DNA of 64,000 bases from NCBI RefSeq assembly GCF_900187945.1, contig NZ_FYEH01000001.1, forward strand, positions 434,001-498,000, in the 5' to 3' direction. How positions within the stretch are numbered: the stretch's first letter is position 1; the number at the start of each line of letters is the position of its first letter. Source of the stretch: Arboricoccus pini (GTDB lineage: Bacteria > Pseudomonadota > Alphaproteobacteria > Geminicoccales > Geminicoccaceae). Of this stretch, positions 44,884 through 53,598 are shown in pieces. The notes under the pieces were generated by a model. That model had not been told where the DNA came from, did no database searches, and worked only from the letters and a program-made list of their open reading frames with translations. The translations under genes were made by a program, and so were the position numbers.

Positions 44884-45423
44884 ATGCTGACCGTGGGTGA
44901 TAAATTTCCTTCTTTCGATCTTAAGGCCGTCATCGGCCTTGACCCCAAAACGGCGTTCACCCGTGTCACGGAAGGTTCGGACGAGGGCAAATGGAAGATC
45001 GTCTTCTTCTGGCCCATGGATTTCACGTTCGTTTGCCCGACCGAGATCGCCGCGTTCGGCAAGCTGAACGGCGAATTCAACGACCGCGATGCCGTTGTTT
45101 ATGGCGTTTCGACCGACAGCGAATTCGTGCATCTGGCATGGCGCCAGAACCACGATGACCTGAAGAGCATCCCCTTTCCCATGCTGGCCGACATCAAAAA
45201 AGATCTCACGGTCGCTTGCGGGGTGCTCCAGAAGGAAGCGGGCGTGGCTCTTCGAGCCACCTTCATCGTCGACCCCCAGGGCATCATCCGTTTCGCCTCG
45301 GTCAACGATCTCGATGTCGGCCGTAATCCGCAGGAAGTACTGCGCGTGCTGGATGCGCTGCAGACCGACGAGCTCTGCCCTTGCAATTGGCAGAAGGGCG
45401 ACGATGTCCTGAAGGCCGCCTGA
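44884..45423 (+). CDS. ahpC: Peroxiredoxin, AhpC family
   Basis: AhpC reduces hydrogen peroxide and organic hydroperoxides. The 179-residue protein has the peroxidatic Cys51 in FWPMDFTFVCPTEIAAFG and resolving cysteines near the C-terminus (CPCNWQKGD, Cys165 and Cys167). The structure is otherwise typical: FPMLADIKKDL and LRATFIVDPQGIIRFAS. ATG at 44884 is chosen because GGAGAAA lies eight bases upstream and it starts exactly at the family N-terminus MLTVGDKFPSF. ahpD follows after a strong hairpin; AhpD is the known reducing partner of AhpC in mycobacteria. Confidence 0.93.
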   Translation: MLTVGDKFPSFDLKAVIGLDPKTAFTRVTEGSDEGKWKIVFFWPMDFTFVCPTEIAAFGKLNGEFNDRDAVVYGVSTDSEFVHLAWRQNHDDLKSIPFPMLADIKKDLTVACGVLQKEAGVALRATFIVDPQGIIRFASVNDLDVGRNPQEVLRVLDALQTDELCPCNWQKGDDVLKAA

Positions 45424-45450
45424 TCGGCCTTACCCCCGGGCGGTTTTGAC

Positions 45451-45485
45451 AAAGCCCGGCCGGCAACGGCCGGGCTTTGCATTTC
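45451..45485 (+). terminator. Strong hairpin between ahpC and ahpD
   Basis: AAAGCCCGGCCG (45451-45462) and CGGCCGGGCTTT (45467-45478) form a perfect 12-pair stem with a four-base loop, followed by GCATTTCT. It looks like an intrinsic terminator or attenuator, although the T-run is short. It lies about 30 bases after the ahpC stop and could lower ahpD expression or stabilise ahpC mRNA. Confidence 0.75.
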
Positions 45486-45539
45486 TGCCCTCGCCCAGTT
45501 AACGGGCGCTTGCCCAATCATTGCCCGGGATGACGAACC

Positions 45540-46073
45540 ATGTCGTTGGAAGATCTGCGCGCCAGCCTGCCGGACTATGCCAAGGATCTGAAACTCAACC
45601 TGTCTTCACTTGCGAATGAGCAGGTTCTCTCGGCTCAGCAATTGGCCGGCACTTTTGTCGCCTGCGCCATTGCCTCGCGCAATGCCGCTCTTACATCGGC
45701 GGTGGTGGCCGAGTACGGCGCCAAGCTGTCGCCCGAGGCACTGAACGCCGCCAAGGCAGCGGCTGCGATCATGGGCATGAATAATATCTATTATCGCTTC
45801 ACCCATTTGGTCGAAGTCCCTGACTACAAGACGCTGCCCGCCAAGCTGCGCATGACCGTCATCGGCAGGCCCGGCGTCGAGAAAGTCGATTTCGAGCTCT
45901 GGTCGCTGGCCGTTTCCGCCATCAACGGCTGCGGCATGTGCCTTGAAAGCCACGAGCATGTCGTTCGAGAGGCGGGTCTCAACACGGAGCAGGTGCAGGC
46001 CGCCGTCCGCGTCGCCTCGGTCGTGCATGCTGTAGCCGTCGTCCTCGATGCCGAGGCAGCCCTCTCGGCCTGA
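45540..46073 (+). CDS. ahpD: Alkyl hydroperoxide reductase AhpD
   Basis: AhpD is a small thiol reductase that regenerates AhpC and has weak peroxidase activity itself. The 177-residue protein carries the active-site set Cys131, Cys134 and His138 in [12 protein letters not shown], matching the CxxC-x3-H arrangement of AhpD. The flanking helices ([18 protein letters not shown]) are typical. It is the second gene of ahpC-ahpD, 116 bases downstream of ahpC beyond a strong hairpin, and is convergent with the mscS-type gene. Confidence 0.92.
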   Translation: MSLEDLRASLPDYAKDLKLNLSSLANEQVLSAQQLAGTFVACAIASRNAALTSAVVAEYGAKLSPEALNAAKAAAAIMGMNNIYYRFTHLVEVPDYKTLPAKLRMTVIGRPGVEKVDFELWSLAVSAINGCGMCLESHEHVVREAGLNTEQVQAAVRVASVVHAVAVVLDAEAALSA

Positions 46074-46100
46074 GCGCATCGTGACGACGACGAAGGCCGC

Positions 46101-48368
46101 TCAGTTCGCGGCTTTCGTCTCGCCGCTTCGCATTGACTCGACGGCCGCGCTCGCTGCGGCCCCCAAAACTGCGTGCTCGATGTCGGCTACGCGTTCCACC
46201 CTGACCACGACGCCGCTGCCCATGAGCTCGATGCCGTTGGCTTCGAAAGCGGCCAGGATTCGCTGGTAGGCTTGGCGGCGGATGACAAACTGGCGACCTG
46301 GCCGGGTAATGTACTTCACGCCGACGACCAGCACATTGCCTTCGATATTCCGAACACCCTGTGACTTTGGCGGCTGGATGAAATCGGGTCCCATCTCGGG
46401 ATCCGCAGCCAGCTCTTCGCCAACGCGCTTCACCAGCCTGCGCACCAGATCGAGATCGGTGCCGACAGGCAGGCGAAATTCCAATCGCATCAGCGACCAG
46501 TCGCGCATGTAGTTCGTCAGCGATTTGATCTGCCCGAAGGGCAAGGTGTGCAGCATTCCTCGCTGATGGCGCAGCTTCAGGGAGCGCAGCGAGATCCCCT
46601 CGACGGTGCCGCGAATGTTGCCAACTTCGACATAGTCGCCCATGCGAAAACTATCCTCGAAGAGGAAGAAGACGCCGGCCAGGATGTCGGCGATCGTCTG
46701 CTGGGCACCCAAGCCGATCGCGATGCCGACCACGCCGGCACCTGCCAGGAGGGGGCCGATCTCGATGCCCAGCGAGGAGAGCACGATCATGAGGACGATG
46801 GCCGTGAGCGCGATGCGCAGGAAGTTGCGAAAGAGCGGCAACAGGGTCTGCATGCGCTGAGCCCGGCTGGAGTCCATGTCTCTGCTGGCCAGTTCGAGAC
46901 GCCGGTCGATCCAGCGCTGGATCAAGGCCCAGCCGACATAGCCCAGAAGGATGACGATCCCCACATTGGCGAAGATGCGCAGCCCATAGTCCGCAAGGCC
47001 CATACGCGCGGGGTCGAAACCCCATATATAGGCGACGACGAGGATGCCCAGAAGAATGAGCATGATCCAGACCGCACGCATCAGCTTGGCGACGTGCATC
47101 TCTGCACTCAGAGCAGGCTGAGACGCCGCGGCGTCGGGAAGCTCGACATGCGCCGCGCGGCCAGTTGCGGCAGCCTCGGTCTGCTGCATTTCAGCGCGCA
47201 TGAAGAACGTTAAGAGCAGATAATTGATGAGTCGTCCGGCCAGCGGGATAGCCAGAAGAATGGCAAAGCTCGCGATGGCGAGCGGCACCGCCGCGGCGTG
47301 CCCTTTCAATGAGGCATCGACGACGAGAAGCCAGATAGCGACCAGGTAGGCCCCGATTCCCAATGGGATGAGCGTGGCGGCCACGCCATCATGGTGGAGC
47401 ATGCCAAAGCGCGCCAATAGCTTCGGGACGACGTCCTTACGATGCGCGATGAGGAAAGCCAGCAGATAGAGAAAGGGCAGGGCGCTGGCCGGCAGCCACA
47501 AGGCGAGTGCCGAGTTCAGCGGCAGCCCTACATGCCAGAGCAGCAGAAGGAAGCCGGACGGAATGAGGATCAAGGCCATCGTCACGGTGATGGCGCGAGA
47601 GAGAACCTCCGCGGTCCGGTCGTCGACAGGTAGGAGGCGTAGGGTCGGCTCGTTCGGTGCGAGCGTCATCCCCGTCAGCGCGATGACGATCCAAAACGTG
47701 ATGCCCTGGCGGAGCAGCAATTCCAGGGCAATCGGTGCCGCGGGGTTGCCCGGATGAAGCACCAAGTAGGGCAGCACGATCAATAGAGCGTAGCTGGCGA
47801 TGGCGGCGATGGTGCTTGCAAGGAGGACAGCGCGTAGCCGGAATCCACGCAGGTTCGGATGACGCCGGCGCAAGATAGCGTTCAGCCAGCGGCGCATGAT
47901 GATCGAGCCCGCGATCGAGGCCAAGGCGATAACCACGATGGTTGCAATGAATGCGCCGGGCGGGGCGTTCATGGCTTCGCCCCGAGGATTGCGCAACGCG
48001 TGGCTGACGGTCTCGGACAGGCCGTCATAGCTGGCAAGCACTTCACGCAGACGCCGGCTATAGAATTCCAGCATCATTTCTTCTGAATTTTGGGAACTGA
48101 CCTGATGTCGCGCCGTCTGGGCGGTGAGGATTTGGCGTAAGGCCTCGCGGCCGAGTAAGGGGTCGGCTGAGCGCGTGATCGCCTCGATCTGGGACTCGCT
48201 CATTCCGTCGGGGAAAGCCTGGAGCAGCGAGTCGATGCTGTTCTCCTGGGTGGACGAGCTTGGCGCTGCCTTGAGTTGCGGCAGGCTTGCTGCGAGCGCG
48301 ACGCCCTCTGCTCCTGTTATGCAGAGCCAGAGGACCAGGAACGCCAACGGCTGAAGGCTCCACCGCAT
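46101..48368 (-). CDS. Large mechanosensitive ion channel, MscS family
   Basis: The 755-residue inner-membrane protein has a signal-like N-terminal helix, a periplasmic helical region (about residues 30-140) and roughly ten transmembrane helices. The conserved MscS pore and beta domain are present: LLAGAGVVGIAIGLGAQQTI, ADILAGVFFLFEDSFRMGD, and YVEVGNIRGTVEGISLRSLK. The C-terminal alpha/beta domain (MRLEFRLPVGTDLDLVRRLV) follows. It would release solutes on hypo-osmotic shock. It belongs to the larger multi-helix MscS group; the exact subfamily is unclear. The ATG at 48368 has a GAGGGGTGAT site. Confidence 0.88.
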   Translation of the reverse strand: MRWSLQPLAFLVLWLCITGAEGVALAASLPQLKAAPSSSTQENSIDSLLQAFPDGMSESQIEAITRSADPLLGREALRQILTAQTARHQVSSQNSEEMMLEFYSRRLREVLASYDGLSETVSHALRNPRGEAMNAPPGAFIATIVVIALASIAGSIIMRRWLNAILRRRHPNLRGFRLRAVLLASTIAAIASYALLIVLPYLVLHPGNPAAPIALELLLRQGITFWIVIALTGMTLAPNEPTLRLLPVDDRTAEVLSRAITVTMALILIPSGFLLLLWHVGLPLNSALALWLPASALPFLYLLAFLIAHRKDVVPKLLARFGMLHHDGVAATLIPLGIGAYLVAIWLLVVDASLKGHAAAVPLAIASFAILLAIPLAGRLINYLLLTFFMRAEMQQTEAAATGRAAHVELPDAAASQPALSAEMHVAKLMRAVWIMLILLGILVVAYIWGFDPARMGLADYGLRIFANVGIVILLGYVGWALIQRWIDRRLELASRDMDSSRAQRMQTLLPLFRNFLRIALTAIVLMIVLSSLGIEIGPLLAGAGVVGIAIGLGAQQTIADILAGVFFLFEDSFRMGDYVEVGNIRGTVEGISLRSLKLRHQRGMLHTLPFGQIKSLTNYMRDWSLMRLEFRLPVGTDLDLVRRLVKRVGEELAADPEMGPDFIQPPKSQGVRNIEGNVLVVGVKYITRPGRQFVIRRQAYQRILAAFEANGIELMGSGVVVRVERVADIEHAVLGAAASAAVESMRSGETKAAN

Positions 48369-48519
48369 AGATCACCCCTCGTTCATTTTTTGTTTTAGAG
48401 CATGTGCCAATGGTTGATAGCCAGCGTCTTGCTCCGGATGCGCGCTGGCGGCATAGTCCGCGCCGTTTGCGCCCTGCCTACAAGGCGGGCCGGCGACGGA
48501 TCGAGCGGGAGAATTGGCG

Positions 48520-49470
48520 ATGGACGTTGGCCGGGGGTTCGGTGGCAAGCATCTCCTTGGCATCGAGGGCTTGCAGCCCTTCGAGATCGCCGCCGTTCTC
48601 GATCGCGCCGACGGTTTTGTTGATTTGAACCGTCGCAATGACAAGAAGCTATCGATTCTCAAGGGGTTGACGCACATCAATCTCTTTTTCGAAGCCTCGA
48701 CACGGACCCAGACCAGCTTCGAGCTTGCTGGCAAGCGCCTGGGCGCCGACGTCGTCAACATGTCGATGGCCAATTCTTCCATGAAGAAGGGCGAAACGCT
48801 GATCGACACGGCGATGACGCTCAATGCCATGCATCCAGACGTGCTGGTCGTGCGGCATCAAGACAGCGGCGCCGTGGCCCTTCTCGCCCGCCATGTTCGC
48901 TGCGCCGTCATCAATGCGGGCGACGGAACGCACGAGCACCCCACCCAGGCCCTTCTCGATGCGCTTACCATCCGACGTCGCAAGGGACGCATCGAGGGTC
49001 TGACCGTCGCGATCTGCGGCGACATCCTGCACAGCCGGGTCGCGCGCTCCAATATCCATCTCCTCCTGGCCATGGGGGCTCGGGTGCGCATCGTGGCGCC
49101 TCCCACGCTCCTGGCGGCGGGACTCGAGGATTTCGGCGTCGAAGTGTACACTGACATGACTCGCGGTTTGGCGGGCGTCGATATCGTCATGATGTTGCGC
49201 TTGCAGGTTGAGCGTATGCAGGGGAGCTTCGTGCCGTCGCTGGCCGAATATTTTCATCTCTTCGGCCTCACCTACGACAAGCTGCGCGCCGCTCGCTCCG
49301 ACGCCTTGATCATGCATCCTGGGCCAATGAATCGAGGTGTCGAGATCGATGGCGTCGTCGCTGACGACATTGATCGGAGCGCCATTCTCGATCAGGTCGA
49401 AATGGGGGTGGCGGTCCGCATGGCCTGCCTCGATATTCTGACAGAAAGCCTTCGGGGAGCCGACGCTTGA
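48520..49470 (+). CDS. pyrB: Aspartate carbamoyltransferase catalytic subunit
   Basis: PyrB joins carbamoyl phosphate and aspartate in de novo pyrimidine synthesis. The 316-residue protein has the carbamoyl-phosphate loop [19 protein letters not shown], the [19 protein letters not shown] region, [16 protein letters not shown] and [20 protein letters not shown] at 48520 is preferred to TTG at 48514 because GGGAGAA (48507-48513) fits it. The next gene starts with TTG inside the pyrB stop (TTGA), so the two are translationally coupled. No pyrI regulatory subunit is visible. Confidence 0.95.
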   Translation: MDVGRGFGGKHLLGIEGLQPFEIAAVLDRADGFVDLNRRNDKKLSILKGLTHINLFFEASTRTQTSFELAGKRLGADVVNMSMANSSMKKGETLIDTAMTLNAMHPDVLVVRHQDSGAVALLARHVRCAVINAGDGTHEHPTQALLDALTIRRRKGRIEGLTVAICGDILHSRVARSNIHLLLAMGARVRIVAPPTLLAAGLEDFGVEVYTDMTRGLAGVDIVMMLRLQVERMQGSFVPSLAEYFHLFGLTYDKLRAARSDALIMHPGPMNRGVEIDGVVADDIDRSAILDQVEMGVAVRMACLDILTESLRGADA

Positions 49471-50765
49471 GCCGTCCCCTTTTGATCATCAATGCTCGCC
49501 TCCTCGATCCAGCAACCGGTCTCGATGTCAAAGGCGGCCTTCTGGCCGTCGGTGAACGCATCGCTGAATTGGGCCCGCAGGTCACCGCAGCGATGGCGCC
49601 CAGTGGTGCCGAGATCATCGATGCTAAAGGGCTCTGCCTGGCTCCGGGACTGGTTGATATGCGCGTGCAACTGGGCGAGCCCGGCGCGGAGCATAAGGAG
49701 CGCATCGACAGCGGCGCCATGGCGGCTGCCGCTGGCGGCGTGACCAGTCTTGCCCTGCTGCCCAACACCGATCCGCCGATCGATAATCCAGCCATGCTGG
49801 AGTTCGTCGCGCGACGTGCTCGGCTCGTGAAGCTGGTGAAGGTCTATCCCTACGCCGCTCTAACGAAGAAGCTTGAAGGTAAGGAGCTAGCCGAACTCGG
49901 CCTTCTCAAGGCAGCCGGAGCGGTTGCCTTCACCGATGCCGACAGGACCATTGCCAACGCCCGGCTGCTGCGTCGCGCTCTATCCTATGCAACTTTATTC
50001 GATGGCTTGATCGTCCAGCATCCCGAAGAGCCGGAGCTTGCGCGCTATGGCTATGTCACGGAGGGGGCGCTTGCATCGAAGCTGGGTCTCTCTGGCATTC
50101 CCGCAGCTGCCGAGATCATCATGGTCGAGCGCGACCTTAGGATACTGGAACTGACCGGGGGACGGCTGCATATCGCGCACGTCTCGACGGCAGCAGCGAT
50201 CGAGGCCATCGCCGCTGCCAAGGCCAGGGGGCTGCGCGTCACCTGTGATGCCAGTCCTCATCATTTGGCTCTGAATGAGCTTGAGATCGAAGGCTATCGT
50301 ACCTTTGCCAAGGTGCGCCCGCCCTTGCGAAGCGAGCAAGATCGCCGTGCCGTCGTCGCCGGACTCAAGGACGGCACCATCGACGTCATTGCCTCGGACC
50401 ACTGCCCGCAGGACCAGGACAGCAAGCGGCAAACCTTCGCTCAGGCTGAGCCGGGTGTCATCGGCGTGCAGACAATGCTGCCCGTCGCCATGCGTCTGCA
50501 TTATGAGGATGGCATGCCGCTTTTGGATCTGCTGCGCCGCATGACGTCGGCTCCTGCCGATCTGCTTGGCCTCGATGCCGGCCGGCTGCGCAAGGGCAGC
50601 CCGGCCGATTGCGTTCTCTTCGATCCCGACGCACCCTGGAAAATCACTGAGCAGGCGCTTTTCAGTCTCTCCAAGAACAGCGCCTTCGAGGGCCGCCTCG
50701 TCCAGGGCAAGGTGCATCGAACCATCGTCGATGGCCGGACGATCTACACCGCCGCCGAGGCATGA
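49467..50765 (+). CDS. pyrC: Dihydroorotase homologue lacking the HxH metal pair (PyrC')
   Basis: This amidohydrolase-fold protein follows pyrB and resembles dihydroorotase type I. In active enzymes the first metal motif is PGxxDxHxH; here it reads [15 protein letters not shown], so both His ligands are missing. Other metal-site residues are kept: TDADR (Asp), QHPEEPE (His), LHIAHVSTA (His) and ASDHCPQ (Asp). Such pseudo-dihydroorotases (PyrC') stabilise PyrB as a non-catalytic partner in Pseudomonas, and many Alphaproteobacteria carry this MRV form. Whether any activity remains is unclear. The start is TTG at 49467. It is 432 residues, full length. Confidence 0.88.
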   Translation: MSRPLLIINARLLDPATGLDVKGGLLAVGERIAELGPQVTAAMAPSGAEIIDAKGLCLAPGLVDMRVQLGEPGAEHKERIDSGAMAAAAGGVTSLALLPNTDPPIDNPAMLEFVARRARLVKLVKVYPYAALTKKLEGKELAELGLLKAAGAVAFTDADRTIANARLLRRALSYATLFDGLIVQHPEEPELARYGYVTEGALASKLGLSGIPAAAEIIMVERDLRILELTGGRLHIAHVSTAAAIEAIAAAKARGLRVTCDASPHHLALNELEIEGYRTFAKVRPPLRSEQDRRAVVAGLKDGTIDVIASDHCPQDQDSKRQTFAQAEPGVIGVQTMLPVAMRLHYEDGMPLLDLLRRMTSAPADLLGLDAGRLRKGSPADCVLFDPDAPWKITEQALFSLSKNSAFEGRLVQGKVHRTIVDGRTIYTAAEA

Positions 50766-51014
50766 GCGGGGTTGCTGCGATGTTCGTTCAAAGTTCAATT
50801 AGGGTGCCGTCTCGCGACATGGAATGTCTCGGTTTCGGCAAGCGCCTGCGCGCAGGCCATGGGCCGTCCGTTCCGCGCGACGCCACATAATGCAGTCCTG
50901 CCGGGCGCTGCGCGCTGGATTTAGGGCTGCCTTCGCATGAACAGGCCACCCCTCTGGCCTTCCGATGCTTAAGCTTCTATCTGGCGAACCATCGTTGACT
51001 AGTGGACGGAGAGC

Positions 51015-51632
51015 ATGGGTGAGCAAGGAATGGCCTGGGGCTGGCCGGTAGCGATCGCCTTCGTCGTCGCCTATCTGATCGGCTCGATCCCGTTTGGCTT
51101 CCTGATCACTCGTCTTGCCGGCGCCGGTGACATTCGGACGATCGGGTCTGGCAATATCGGCGCCACCAACGTGCTGCGCACGGGCCGCAAGTCCCTGGCC
51201 TTGCTCACGTTGCTGGCCGACCTCCTCAAGGGGGCCGTCCCCGTCTGGGTCGCCTTCGGGCTGCTAGGTCCGGAGGCCGGACTTGCGGCCGGCGCCGCCA
51301 CTGTGCTCGGCCACTGCTTTCCGGTCTGGCTGAGCTTTAAAGGCGGCAAAGGCGTGGCTACGGCGGCCGGCGTCATCCTGGCCTTGACGCCCCTTGTCCT
51401 GGTGCCGATCCTCGCGGTGTTCATCATCGTGGTCTGGCTTACTCGCTACGTCTCGCTAGGCTCGATGCTGGCGGCGGCGTTGGCGCCAATCGTGGCACTT
51501 CTTCTCGGCCATGAGGGACCAGCCCTGCTTTTCCTAGGGCTGGCCCTCCTCATCGTAGCGAAGCACGGGCCCAATCTTGGCCGTCTCATCGGCGGCACGG
51601 AGAGCAAGGTCAGCTTTTCCAGCCGGCGCTGA
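51015..51632 (+). CDS. plsY: Glycerol-3-phosphate acyltransferase PlsY
   Basis: PlsY transfers an acyl group from acyl-phosphate to glycerol 3-phosphate, starting phospholipid synthesis in the inner membrane. The 205-residue protein has five or more membrane helices and the three conserved loops: LIGSIPFGF with TIGSGNIGATNVLRTG, LSFKGGKGVATAAGV, and KHGPNLGRLIGGTESK. The ATG at 51015 has GGAG five bases upstream; ATG at 51030 is less likely. It follows pyrC' after a 250-base gap, in an order common in Alphaproteobacteria. AAGCCC-TTA-GGGCTT directly after the stop may be a weak bidirectional hairpin. Confidence 0.94.
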   Translation: MGEQGMAWGWPVAIAFVVAYLIGSIPFGFLITRLAGAGDIRTIGSGNIGATNVLRTGRKSLALLTLLADLLKGAVPVWVAFGLLGPEAGLAAGAATVLGHCFPVWLSFKGGKGVATAAGVILALTPLVLVPILAVFIIVVWLTRYVSLGSMLAAALAPIVALLLGHEGPALLFLGLALLIVAKHGPNLGRLIGGTESKVSFSSRR

Positions 51633-51637
51633 AGCCC

Positions 51638-52258
51638 TTAGGGCTTGTGCAGCACCAGATGCCAGATATGCCAATATTTCGTTGTCCCGCGCGGCGTGAT
51701 CCCTTCGTGCGACTCTTCCTCGAGAAGTTCGACCGCATAGTCCTTGGTCAATCGGTCGATCTCCAGCCTGTCATGGCCGTGGCACGTGCCGCGTCGCACC
51801 CACGAATCGTCTGGCCCGAAGAGTTGCCCGGCAAAGCGACCGCCCTTTTCCAGCGCCCGGTTGATCCGTTGCCAAAGGTCGAGAAATGCTTCCTTCTCAA
51901 GGAAAGGAAGAACGAAGCTGGCATTCACGAGCTTGGCCAGGGGTAGGTCTGCCGTCTCCAGCCTATCCTCGCGCAGCGTCAGTTGTGCCTGAAGGCCGGG
52001 CTCGAGAGCTGCCCTCAGCCTCTCCAGCCCCTCGGATGTCGAATCGATCGCAACCACACGCCAGCCGGCTCGCAGCATTGGCAACGTCTCGCGGCCAGCA
52101 CCACAACCAAGATCGAGTGCAAGGGCAGGCCCAATGCCCTCGCGTTCGAAGCCTTGCAGTGCGGTCACCAGGGTATGGCGAGGCGGCCTACCCGCAGTGG
52201 CATCGTAATAGCCTTGCCAGCGATCCGGCATCGGTTCGTTCATTCTCCTGGACACCAT
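51638..52258 (-). CDS. SAM-dependent methyltransferase (TehB-like)
   Basis: The 206-residue protein is a class I methyltransferase with the SAM motif ALALDLGCGAGRETLPML, a second acidic motif VVAIDSTSEGLERLR and VNASFVLPFLEKEAFLDLW. The C-terminal KYWHIWHLVLHKP and RWQGYYDATAGRPPRHTL at the start place it near TehB-like and related small-molecule methyltransferases. The start is uncertain: ATG at 52258, 52243 and 52231 are all in frame and none has a well-placed ribosome site. It is convergent with plsY and divergent from dprA, interrupting the pyrimidine/topoisomerase block. Confidence 0.8.
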   Translation of the reverse strand: MVSRRMNEPMPDRWQGYYDATAGRPPRHTLVTALQGFEREGIGPALALDLGCGAGRETLPMLRAGWRVVAIDSTSEGLERLRAALEPGLQAQLTLREDRLETADLPLAKLVNASFVLPFLEKEAFLDLWQRINRALEKGGRFAGQLFGPDDSWVRRGTCHGHDRLEIDRLTKDYAVELLEEESHEGITPRGTTKYWHIWHLVLHKP

Positions 52259-52306
52259 GGCCTAGGGTTGATTACAGCGACATATTCTGCACGTAACGGG
52301 CGACTG

Positions 52307-53473
52307 ATGCAGCTATCGACCATCGATCCGGACGAGCAACGCGCTTGGCTACAATTGGCCCGCTCGCGTGGGATCGGGCCTACACATGCGTTACGCCTTT
52401 TCAATCGCTTCGGCAGCGCCGTCGAGGCGGTAGCTGCTCTGCCCAGGCTGATCTCCACGGATCGATGGCCAAATTGTGTGCTTTGCTCCGCCGGGCAGGC
52501 CGACCGCGAACGCGATGCCGTGGCGCGGAGCGGCGCCCATCTTTTGGTCTATGGCGATTCGCGCCTGCCAGCCGCACTGCGCGAGATCGCCGATCCACCA
52601 GTGGCACTCATCGTTCGCGGCAGCCCGGCATTGCTGACGGGCGAGGGCGTTGCGATCGTCGGTGCCAGGGATGCCAGCGCAAACGGCTGCACGCTTGCGA
52701 GCCGCATTGCCTTTGATCTGGCGGAAGCGGGGATGACGATCGTCTCCGGGCTCGCTCGCGGCATCGACACCTTCGCGCACCGAGGCGCCCTTGACGGCGG
52801 GGGGACGACGATCGCTTTCGTGGGTGGGGGCGCCGACGTGATCTATCCGCCGGAAAATGCCGAGCTGACCGCGAAGATCGCGGCGTGTGGCTGTGTAATC
52901 AGCGAAAGGCCGCTTGGTGCCATCCCGAGGGCACGTGACTTTCCAAGGCGCAATCGCTTGATCTCCGGTTTTGCCAAGGGCGTTTTGGTGGTCGAGGCCG
53001 CGTTGCGCTCCGGTTCGCTCATCACGGCGCGTCTCGCCGCCGAGCAGGGGCGTGAGGTCATGGCGGTGCCGGGCAGCCCGTTGGACCCACGACATGGCGG
53101 CACCAACCATCTTCTCAAACAAGGTGCCACCCTGGTCGAGAATGCCGCCGACATCCTGTCTTTTCTCCGCCCCTTGAGCGACGCCCGGATGGGGCCAGAC
53201 AGGCCGATCCATCCCTCCAAAGCCGAGTCGGCGGCTAGCCGCAGGCATTTTGCACCTGGAGGTACGGCGACGATGGCCTCGCCGCGGCGCCAAGTCCTGA
53301 CGCTGGAAGAGCAGCTTCTGCAACTGATAGCCATGGAGCCCGTTGCGGTTGACGAACTGGTGCGCCAATGCCAAGCATCCGTCGCTCATGTGCAGGAGGT
53401 TCTTTTGGAACTGGAATTGGATGGTCGCATCGACCGGCATTCCGGTAATCGCGTGTCCCGCCGTGCTGCTTGA
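52307..53473 (+). CDS. dprA: DNA-protecting protein DprA
   Basis: DprA loads RecA onto incoming single-stranded DNA during natural transformation. The 388-residue protein has an N-terminal SAM-like helical region, the Rossmann-fold core (VAIVGARDASANGCTLASRI, IVSGLARGIDTFAHRGALDG, GGADVIYPPEN, FPRRNRLISGFAKGVLVVEA and GSLITARLAAEQGREV) and a C-terminal winged-helix domain (EEQLLQLIAMEPVAVDELVR). ATG at 52307 replaces an open frame running 108 codons upstream over the methyltransferase start. topA follows 125 bases downstream. Confidence 0.94.
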   Translation: MQLSTIDPDEQRAWLQLARSRGIGPTHALRLFNRFGSAVEAVAALPRLISTDRWPNCVLCSAGQADRERDAVARSGAHLLVYGDSRLPAALREIADPPVALIVRGSPALLTGEGVAIVGARDASANGCTLASRIAFDLAEAGMTIVSGLARGIDTFAHRGALDGGGTTIAFVGGGADVIYPPENAELTAKIAACGCVISERPLGAIPRARDFPRRNRLISGFAKGVLVVEAALRSGSLITARLAAEQGREVMAVPGSPLDPRHGGTNHLLKQGATLVENAADILSFLRPLSDARMGPDRPIHPSKAESAASRRHFAPGGTATMASPRRQVLTLEEQLLQLIAMEPVAVDELVRQCQASVAHVQEVLLELELDGRIDRHSGNRVSRRAA

Positions 53474-53598
53474 ACCTTTGCCGCAGTTGCAGCGTGGCCT
53501 TCTTCCACCCATAGGATAGAGCGCGGTTCGTAAAGAACGATGGGCGGCCATCGCTTGCGAGACCGACCTGAACTCACGGACCGCGTAGCAGAGAGAGC

